The notes beneath the pieces are model-generated. The model was not told where the DNA came from. It did not search any database and saw only the letters and a list, made by a program, of their open reading frames with translations. Shown piece after piece: positions 14,228 through 18,912 of a stretch of 18,912 nt of DNA (positions within the stretch are counted from its first letter, which is position 1; every line of letters begins with the position of its first letter). Position numbers and translations under genes: made by a program. Source of the stretch: Paracoccaceae bacterium (GTDB taxonomy: Bacteria > Pseudomonadota > Alphaproteobacteria > Rhodobacterales > Rhodobacteraceae); assembly GCA_015487255.1 (NCBI GenBank), contig WFQA01000002.1, positions 1 through 18,912 on the forward strand, given 5' to 3'.

Positions 14228-14764
14228 CTATTTCAAGCCCAGCAGCCTGTCGGCAGAAACCGGCCCGGCCCCACGGGTGAAGAGCAGCAGGAAAATGGCG
14301 ATCCAGAACAGGCGCTGATCCATGATCGGGCTGTCTGAAACACGCTCGAACCAGCCGCCTATGGCGCTTTCATCGGCCATGTGGCCGTAAATATCCACAT
14401 ATGTCTGCACCAATACAAAGGTGATCATGCCAAGAGCCGCGAGGCGGGTAAAAAGCCCGATGAGCAGCAGCGCGGGCAGGATAAACTCGGCATAGGTGCC
14501 TGCATAGGCGATGAATTTATTAAAGGCGCTGATATTGCCGGTATTATAGCCGGCGGCCTCAAAGGCGCGGGGCAGGATCTGGCCGTAAGCGCCAAAGCCG
14601 AGGCTGAAGATACTGTCGCCAAGCTTAAGGGAAGCGGAGTTCCAAAAATACACCAATAATGTGGCCGCAAAGGTGAAGCGGGCGAATGTGGGTAAAAACC
14701 ACGGCTCCAGCTTTTGGGAAATCGCGCCAAGCGATTTATTGTGCAGGTTCAAAATGGCATTCAT
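14228..14764 (-). CDS. DoxX-family membrane protein of the bufferin operon
   Basis: The 178-residue inner-membrane protein has about four hydrophobic segments (roughly 26-43, 84-104, 107-126 and 152-164), an overall DoxX layout, and a YAEFILPALLLIGLFTRLAALG core (91-112). DoxX proteins often accompany DUF2282-DUF692-DUF2063 genes and may serve in redox or quinol exchange; the exact role is unknown. Its ATG overlaps the bufC stop by ATGA, so translation is coupled. A 111-base gap then separates it from the sigma factor gene. Confidence 0.82.
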   Translation of the reverse strand: MNAILNLHNKSLGAISQKLEPWFLPTFARFTFAATLLVYFWNSASLKLGDSIFSLGFGAYGQILPRAFEAAGYNTGNISAFNKFIAYAGTYAEFILPALLLIGLFTRLAALGMITFVLVQTYVDIYGHMADESAIGGWFERVSDSPIMDQRLFWIAIFLLLFTRGAGPVSADRLLGLK

Positions 14765-15516
14765 CGGGTCTTCCCTTCTGTTTTGATGTTGATCAGCAGC
14801 TTGGCTTCAAACAGGCCACTGATATTTTCGGCCGGATCAAAGCCGGGCTGTTTTTCGCAAAATTCTATAACCTCGCCCAGAGGTTTCCCCTCATTCAATG
14901 CCCGCAGAAAATCGGCGGCGCCAGTTGGGAGCTGGCGCATTTCGACCATATCTTTTGGGCGGGCAACAAGCACATCCTGCCCGCCTTGTGGAATGGCGAT
15001 ATCGGGCGCGCTGGTGTTTTTCTGCCAAATGGCCAGAACAGGAAATGGAGACGAAAGGATATGCAGGCTTGGGTGTAGCTGCAATTTGGCACGGGCCATT
15101 TGCGCAGGGGTTAAATGCGCGAGATATGTGCCATCGATCGGCCTGGCATCGGCGGCATGATAGGCCGCGGTTCGGATGCGCTCAAGCCGGGCCACATCTG
15201 GCAGATATGTGAGCTTGGCAACCGGTGGGAATGCGGCCAGAAAATCGGGGAACTCGGTGGCAAATTGCGTCAGAATCGGAGATTTGGGCGGGTGCATTCG
15301 CACAAAAACCCCGGCCATCGCCTGAAAGAACTTCTCGCCAACCAGTTTTTCGACCACCGGATAAGCATCCGCCAGGGCATCCGAGAGCGAGAGCACCACA
15401 TTGTTGCGATAAACGTCAAAGCGCTTGCCGGCGGGGCCGCCTTTTGGATTGATCAGGTCTTTGGGGGCCGGGTGCTCACTATCAAGCAGGGCCTTGGCAA
15501 ACTGGAGCTGGCTCAT
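14761..15516 (-). CDS. bufC: BufC, DUF2063 partner of the bufferin-maturing oxygenase
   Basis: The 251-residue protein begins with the DUF2063 domain (about 4-95: FAKALLDSE, RFDVYRNNVVLSLSDALADAYPVVEKLVGEKFF). This domain is annotated in databases as putative DNA-binding but in MNIO systems acts as the peptide-recruiting partner. The C-terminal half is a separate alpha/beta domain ending in a winged-helix-like segment. In bufferin and related systems BufC works with BufB to modify cysteines of BufA in the cytoplasm before export. It overlaps bufB and the DoxX gene by four bases each, giving tight translational coupling. The assignment rests on the family pattern and the neighbours. Confidence 0.85.
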   Translation of the reverse strand: MSQLQFAKALLDSEHPAPKDLINPKGGPAGKRFDVYRNNVVLSLSDALADAYPVVEKLVGEKFFQAMAGVFVRMHPPKSPILTQFATEFPDFLAAFPPVAKLTYLPDVARLERIRTAAYHAADARPIDGTYLAHLTPAQMARAKLQLHPSLHILSSPFPVLAIWQKNTSAPDIAIPQGGQDVLVARPKDMVEMRQLPTGAADFLRALNEGKPLGEVIEFCEKQPGFDPAENISGLFEAKLLINIKTEGKTR

Positions 15517-16370
15517 CGGGCGGTTTCCAATGCGCGTGTGGCCCTTGCGGCTTCGGCTTCCAGCACCGGCCAGTCGGGGATGTCATTATCCCACTCGATC
15601 AATATCGGTTTGGGACCGGTGCGCTTGAGCACCCTGCCCAGCAAGGCCCAGACCGGGTCAACGACCTTATTGTTGTGGGAATCAATCAACAACGGGTTGC
15701 CATGCTCGTCGGAATCCGCCAGGTGCCCCCCCAGATGCAACTCGCCGATATGTTTGACCGGGAAGTTGTCGATATAGTCTTCGGGGGAATAACCCTGATT
15801 GGTGGCGGAAACAAAAATATTGTTGACATCCAGCAGCAGCCCGCAGCCGGTGCGTGAGACGACCTCGTTGATAAAGGTGATTTCGTCCATCGTGCTGCTG
15901 GCGAATGCCACATAGACCGAGGGGTTTTCCAGCAGCATTTTGACATCGAGCGTGGATTGCACCTGATCAATATGCGCGGATACCCGTTTTACGCTGTCCA
16001 TATTATAGGGCAGGGGCAGCAGGTCATTCAGAAAGCCGCCCTCATGGGTGGACCAGGCCAGATGCTCGGAAAACGCGGCGGGTTTGAGCCAGCCTATCAG
16101 GTGTTTGAGCCGGGCCAGATGCGCCTTGTCAAGCGGCTGCTCGCCACCGATGGAGAGGCCAACACCGTGGCAGGAAATCGGGAAGGTTTCGGCCAGCCGC
16201 TTAAGCTGCGCCAGTGGTGGGCCACCGGCAGACATATAATTCTCGGCATGGATCTCCAGCCATTTGACCGCACCCGGGTCGGCAAGAATATCCGCGAGAT
16301 GTTGGGGTTTGTAACCGACCCCGGCAAGGTTGGGCAAATCTGCGATGAGTGGCATGGCAAACACTTTCAT
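15513..16370 (-). CDS. bufB: BufB, multinuclear non-heme iron oxygenase (DUF692)
   Basis: This DUF692/MNIO TIM-barrel enzyme (285 residues) modifies cysteines of the BufA precursor, to thiooxazoles in the Caulobacter bufferins. Likely iron ligands are visible in conserved contexts: H68 (SCHGVGLS), E102-H103 (SEHLAWS), E148 (LLENPSVY), D181 and N183 (LLLDVNNIF), H207, H212 and H216 (HIGELHLGGH), D230 and H232 (LIDSHNN), and E259 (LIEWDND). The N-terminal GVGYKPQHLADIL is typical. The start is ambiguous between ATG 16370 (MKVFAMPL) and ATG 16355; neither has a strong ribosome-binding site. A 12-bp hairpin ends five bases before the first, so initiation may be restricted. It overlaps bufC by four bases. 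Confidence 0.9.
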   Translation of the reverse strand: MKVFAMPLIADLPNLAGVGYKPQHLADILADPGAVKWLEIHAENYMSAGGPPLAQLKRLAETFPISCHGVGLSIGGEQPLDKAHLARLKHLIGWLKPAAFSEHLAWSTHEGGFLNDLLPLPYNMDSVKRVSAHIDQVQSTLDVKMLLENPSVYVAFASSTMDEITFINEVVSRTGCGLLLDVNNIFVSATNQGYSPEDYIDNFPVKHIGELHLGGHLADSDEHGNPLLIDSHNNKVVDPVWALLGRVLKRTGPKPILIEWDNDIPDWPVLEAEAARATRALETAR

Positions 16371-16375
16371 GGTGT

Positions 16376-16401
16376 GGATGTGCCGGGACCCCGGCACATC
16401 C
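16376..16401 (-). promoter_or_regulatory. Intercistronic hairpin between bufA and bufB
   Basis: GGATGTGCCGGG-GT-CCCGGCACATCC on the minus strand is a perfect 12-base inverted repeat. Sterically it would form an 11-bp stem with a GGTC loop. It begins eight bases after the bufA stop and ends five bases before the bufB ATG at 16370. No U run follows, so it is more likely to block 3' decay of bufA mRNA or hide the bufB ribosome-binding region than to terminate outright. Confidence 0.7.
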
Positions 16402-16409
16402 CAGGCTGG

Positions 16410-16718
16410 TTACGCAGGCACGTCGCGGGTCAGCTCCTCAAGGGAGCCCATGCGCGGGGTGCCGTCTGCCATGTCAGGCAACTCGATGCTGGTGCAGGTG
16501 CCGGCTGGCACCATCGAGAAAGCATTGCCCTGATAATCAACGGTAGAGGTGCCCGCACATGTGGTGCCGGCCCCGGCTTTGCAATCATTCTGGCCGGCAA
16601 GCGCCACGCCCCAGCATTTTTCGGCATCTTCTCCCGCGGTTACATTGCCGGTTGTCGCGGTAAGCGCGGCGGCAACGGAGCCGGCAAGCGCGATGTTCTT
16701 TAGAATGGAATTGGACAT
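16410..16718 (-). CDS. bufA: BufA bufferin-type metallophore precursor (DUF2282)
   Basis: The 102-residue precursor has a Sec-type signal peptide (about 1-29: LKN, hydrophobic IALAGSVAAALTA, then NVTAG). The mature core has four cysteines: C35 (EKCWGVALAGQNDC), C46, C54 (GTTCAGTSTVD) and C75 (PAGTCTSIE). This is the DUF2282 pattern of bufferins, ribosomal peptides whose cysteines are modified by BufBC and which bind copper in the periplasm. The start is ATG 16718, with AAAGGAA about seven bases upstream; the longer frame adds 26 residues and destroys the signal peptide. The C-terminal 22 residues after the last cysteine segment (ELPDMADGTPRM onwards) are longer and more acidic than I expect for the family. 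It is the first gene of the operon and is followed by a stable hairpin. Confidence 0.9.
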   Translation of the reverse strand: MSNSILKNIALAGSVAAALTATTGNVTAGEDAEKCWGVALAGQNDCKAGAGTTCAGTSTVDYQGNAFSMVPAGTCTSIELPDMADGTPRMGSLEELTRDVPA

Positions 16719-16802
16719 GATTATTTCCTTTGGTTGAGTGGTGTAATGCGCCTTCGTCTGTGAAGACAGTATTTGGCTAACCGCAGGCCCGAACACGTTC
16801 CA

Positions 16803-16834
16803 GTAACAAGCATGTTATGTAACAGAAATGTAAC
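16803..16834 (-). promoter_or_regulatory. GTTAC repeats and TAACA palindrome upstream of bufA
   Basis: Read on the minus strand, GTTAC occurs at 16834-16830, 16823-16819 and 16807-16803. Part of this is the perfect inverted repeat TAACA-TGCT-TGTTA (16817-16804). The cluster lies about 85-116 bases before the bufA ATG. It may contain the recognition element of the operon's sigma factor or of a separate regulator; I cannot assign it. Confidence 0.35.
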
Positions 16835-16962
16835 GCGAGAGTGATTTTTATTTCAATTCCCGTGATCTTTGTGTGAAATCCCGCCGGTGCAATGGGGCAT
16901 TCAGGCCAGCGCCACTCTTCAGGGTGAAAAACAGGCAACGCAATTCATCAAGTTTTGCCGGT

Positions 16963-16976
16963 TTGATTTACATCAT
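16963..16976 (+). promoter_or_regulatory. FNR/FnrL-like box upstream of nuoA
   Basis: TTGAT-TTAC-ATCAT matches the FNR-family consensus TTGAT-N4-ATCAA at nine of ten defined positions. It is 125 bases upstream of the nuoA start. In alphaproteobacteria FnrL controls respiratory genes by oxygen, so a role in nuo expression is sensible. A matching -10 hexamer is not clear, so the promoter position is open. Confidence 0.5.
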
Positions 16977-17100
16977 GTTTTGGAAGACGAATGTATGCGA
17001 TTGCGCGCTTGTTCGGTTGACCTGCCCCTGCGGCGGGGGTAAACCCGATGTGACACTTGGCGGCCTTGCATGCGAGGCGAACTATTAATAGGAGCGGCCC

Positions 17101-17466
17101 TTGGCAGACCTGTTGCGCGAATACCTTCCCATCCTGATATTTTTTGGCCTTGCGGTTGTGCTGGCGATTATCCTCACCCTTTCCGCCATCATCGTGGCCG
17201 TGCGCCGCCCGGACCCGGAAAAGCTTTCGGCCTATGAATGCGGGTTTAACGCTTTTGACGATGCGCGCATGCGGTTTGACGTGCGGTTCTATCTTGTCGC
17301 GATCATGTTCATCATCTTTGATCTGGAGATGGCGTTCCTGTTCCCCTGGGCGGTGGCCTTTCAGGATGTCGGGATTTTTGGCTATTGGTCGATGCTGGTG
17401 TTTCTCGCGGTGCTGACCATCGGCTTTATTTATGAGTGGAGAAAAGGGGCGATGGAATGGGCGTGA
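17101..17466 (+). CDS. nuoA: NADH-quinone oxidoreductase subunit A
   Basis: This is a small membrane subunit of respiratory complex I. The 121-residue protein has three transmembrane helices (about 8-33, 62-81 and 94-111) and the conserved loop LSAYECGFNAFDDAR with C47. FDLEMAFLFPWAVAF contains acidic residues D74 and E76, near the quinone and proton path. The start is TTG 17101, six bases after AGGAG (17090-17094); no ATG or GTG is suitably placed. It is the first gene of the nuo operon, diverges from bufA and overlaps nuoB by ten bases. Confidence 0.96.
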   Translation: MADLLREYLPILIFFGLAVVLAIILTLSAIIVAVRRPDPEKLSAYECGFNAFDDARMRFDVRFYLVAIMFIIFDLEMAFLFPWAVAFQDVGIFGYWSMLVFLAVLTIGFIYEWRKGAMEWA

Positions 17467-17990
17467 GCACGGGCGTGAATGCGGCAGGGGCCGATAAGGA
17501 AGCGGCAACCGCGCTGCTCAATGACGAGCTGGCCGACAAAGGCTTTTTGCTGACCAGCACCGAAGATGTGATCAACTGGGCGCGCACCGGCAGCCTGCAC
17601 TGGATGACCTTTGGCCTGGCCTGTTGTGCGGTGGAGATGATCCATACCTCGATGCCGCGCTATGATATGGAGCGCTTTGGCACCGCGCCGCGCGCCTCGC
17701 CGCGCCAGAGTGACCTGATGATCGTCGCCGGCACCCTGACCAACAAAATGGCCCCGGCCCTGCGCAAGGTTTATGACCAGATGCCCGAGCCGCGCTATGT
17801 GATCTCGATGGGCTCTTGCGCCAATGGCGGCGGTTATTACCACTACTCTTATTCGGTGGTGCGCGGCTGTGACCGGATCGTGCCGGTGGATGTATATGTG
17901 CCGGGCTGCCCGCCCACGGCCGAGGCGCTGCTTTACGGGGTGTTGCAACTGCACCGCAAAATCCGCCGCACCGGCACGATTGTAAGGTAG
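17457..17990 (+). CDS. nuoB: NADH-quinone oxidoreductase subunit B
   Basis: NuoB carries the terminal N2 [4Fe-4S] cluster that passes electrons to ubiquinone. The 177-residue protein has all four ligands: the adjacent pair C56-C57 (GLACCAVEM), C121 (MGSCANGGG) and C151 (VPGCPPTAE). The quinone-site helix LHWMTFGLACC and HTSMPRYDMERFG are also present. The start at ATG 17457 overlaps the nuoA stop by ten bases; a GTG two codons later is possible. The N-terminal 30 residues are variable. Confidence 0.96.
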   Translation: MGVSTGVNAAGADKEAATALLNDELADKGFLLTSTEDVINWARTGSLHWMTFGLACCAVEMIHTSMPRYDMERFGTAPRASPRQSDLMIVAGTLTNKMAPALRKVYDQMPEPRYVISMGSCANGGGYYHYSYSVVRGCDRIVPVDVYVPGCPPTAEALLYGVLQLHRKIRRTGTIVR

Positions 17991-17997
17991 GGATGCT

Positions 17998-18618
17998 ATG
18001 AGCGAAGCATTGAACGAACTAAAAAGCCTGATCGAGCTGAAACAGCCCGGGGCGGTGCGTATGGCCGAGGTGGTTGGTGACGAATTGGTGGTGCATATCG
18101 TGCCCGCCGCCATTGCGCCCTTCACCGAGTTTTTGCGGGTGGACCCGAACTGCCTGTTCAGCATGATGATCGACATCACCGGGGTTGATTACCCCTCCCG
18201 CGAAAAGCGCTTTGATCTGGTTTACCACTTTCTTTCCATGCGCCACAATCTGCGCATTCGGGTCAAGGCCGCACTGAAAGATGGCGAGATCGCCCCGAGC
18301 ATCACCGCCATTCACCCTTCGGCCAACTGGTTCGAGCGCGAGGTGTTTGATATGTATGGCATCCGCTTTTCCGGCCACCCGGACCTGCGCCGGTTGCTGA
18401 CTGATTATGGCTTTTCCGGCCACCCGCTGCGCAAGGATTTCCCGACCAGCGGCTATGTGGAAATGGTTTATGACGATGCCGAGAAACGCTGCGTTTACCG
18501 CCCGGTTTCGCTGACACAGGAATACCGGCAGTTTGATTTTCTGTCGCCATGGGAGGGGGCGGACTATACCCTGCCCGGTGATGAAAAGCCCGGCAATGAC
18601 AAGCAGGAGGCGAAGTGA
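17998..18618 (+). CDS. nuoC: NADH-quinone oxidoreductase subunit C (30 kDa)
   Basis: NuoC is a peripheral-arm scaffold subunit of complex I that sits beside NuoD. The 206-residue protein contains the family signature WFEREVFDMYGIRFSGHPDL (about 111-130), then RRLLTDYGFSGHPLRKDFP. It is a separate subunit, not the NuoCD fusion found in enterobacteria, since a distinct nuoD follows. The ATG is seven bases after nuoB, and its stop shares one base with the nuoD start (TGATG). The last 25 residues are hydrophilic and variable. Confidence 0.96.
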   Translation: MSEALNELKSLIELKQPGAVRMAEVVGDELVVHIVPAAIAPFTEFLRVDPNCLFSMMIDITGVDYPSREKRFDLVYHFLSMRHNLRIRVKAALKDGEIAPSITAIHPSANWFEREVFDMYGIRFSGHPDLRRLLTDYGFSGHPLRKDFPTSGYVEMVYDDAEKRCVYRPVSLTQEYRQFDFLSPWEGADYTLPGDEKPGNDKQEAK

Positions 18619-18912
18619 TGGATGCTTCCAACCCGCCAAGCCCGAAAACCGTGCGCAATTTCAGCCTGAACTTCGGCCCGCAACACCCCAGCGCCCACGG
18701 GGTGCTGCGCATGGTGCTGGAGCTGGACGGCGAGATCGTCGAGCGCGCCGACCCGCATGTGGGCCTGTTGCATCGCGGCACCGAAAAGCTGATGGAAAGC
18801 CGCACCTACCTGCAGAACCTGCCCTATTTCGACCGGCTCGACTATGTTGCGCCGATGAATCAGGAACATGCCTGGTGCCTGGCGATCGAACGCCTCTGCG
18901 GTATCGAGATCC
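18618..18912 (+). CDS. nuoD: NADH-quinone oxidoreductase subunit D, 5' part
   Basis: The first 98 codons of the 49-kDa quinone-site subunit lie in the window. FSLNFGPQHPSAHGVLRMVL is the conserved N-terminal segment, with the histidines lining the quinone channel. ADPHVGLLHRGTEKLMES and NLPYFDRLDYVAPMNQEHAW follow. The ATG overlaps the nuoC stop by one base. The gene continues past the right edge, and the rest of the nuo operon is expected there. Confidence 0.96.
   Translation, partial: MDASNPPSPKTVRNFSLNFGPQHPSAHGVLRMVLELDGEIVERADPHVGLLHRGTEKLMESRTYLQNLPYFDRLDYVAPMNQEHAWCLAIERLCGIEI

Larger units (their letters stand above)
16719..17100. other. Divergent regulatory region between bufA and nuoA
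   Basis: This 382-base region has no convincing gene; a 71-codon plus-strand frame (16873-17088) overlaps the nuoA leader, has no family features and lacks a ribosome-binding site. It holds the GTAAC/TAACA site cluster on the bufA side and an FNR-like box on the nuoA side. The nuoA leader has a CCCC-TGCGGC-GGGG hairpin-like stretch at about 17025-17039. Confidence 0.6.

Noticed and set aside
16873..17088. A 71-codon plus-strand frame before nuoA, with several cysteines
   Set aside because: It covers the FNR-like box and leader, has no ribosome-binding site, no signal peptide and no family resemblance.

Overview
The window reads as chromosomal DNA of an alphaproteobacterium, most likely Rhodobacterales or a close relative. 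The evidence is the high GC content and two gene orders familiar from that group: dgt-argS-SPOR-scpA-scpB and rpmF-plsX-fabH-ihfA-merR. It also has the long two-domain dCTP deaminase and the start of a nuo operon. No transposase, integrase, phage gene or CRISPR array was seen.

Left part (1-6925): the 5' end of xthA on the minus strand, then a divergent sulfotransferase-like gene of unknown substrate, then erpA (minus). A plus-strand run follows: dgt, argS, a membrane-anchored SPOR-domain protein, scpA and scpB. These genes cover DNA repair, Fe-S cluster delivery, dNTP balance, translation, cell envelope/division and chromosome segregation. The last two overlap by ATGA and scpA starts two bases after the SPOR gene, so these three are probably cotranscribed.

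Middle part (6926-13230): a repeat-rich convergent spacer, then a long minus-strand block. Read in transcription order from the right it holds cfa, rpmF, plsX, fabH, ihfA, a MerR-type regulator, tRNA-Pro(GGG) and dcd. rpmF-plsX-fabH couples ribosome protein L32 to the start of phospholipid and fatty acid synthesis. cfa modifies the finished membrane lipids. Two inverted copies of a roughly 135-bp palindromic intergenic repeat lie in the spacers at about 7.2 kb and 11.8 kb.

Right part (13450-16830): the most interesting region. It is a minus-strand operon for a bufferin-type copper-binding peptide (RiPP): bufA precursor (DUF2282), bufB multinuclear iron oxygenase (DUF692), bufC partner (DUF2063), a DoxX membrane protein, and an ECF sigma factor with an unusual cysteine-rich C-terminal tail and no visible anti-sigma gene. 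A perfect 12-bp hairpin separates bufA from bufB and probably sets the ratio of peptide to enzyme. Divergent from it, nuoA (TTG start), nuoB, nuoC and the start of nuoD begin the respiratory complex I operon, with an FNR-like box upstream.

Limits: all functional names come from reading protein motifs by eye. Start codons, promoters and operators are inferred from sequence alone.
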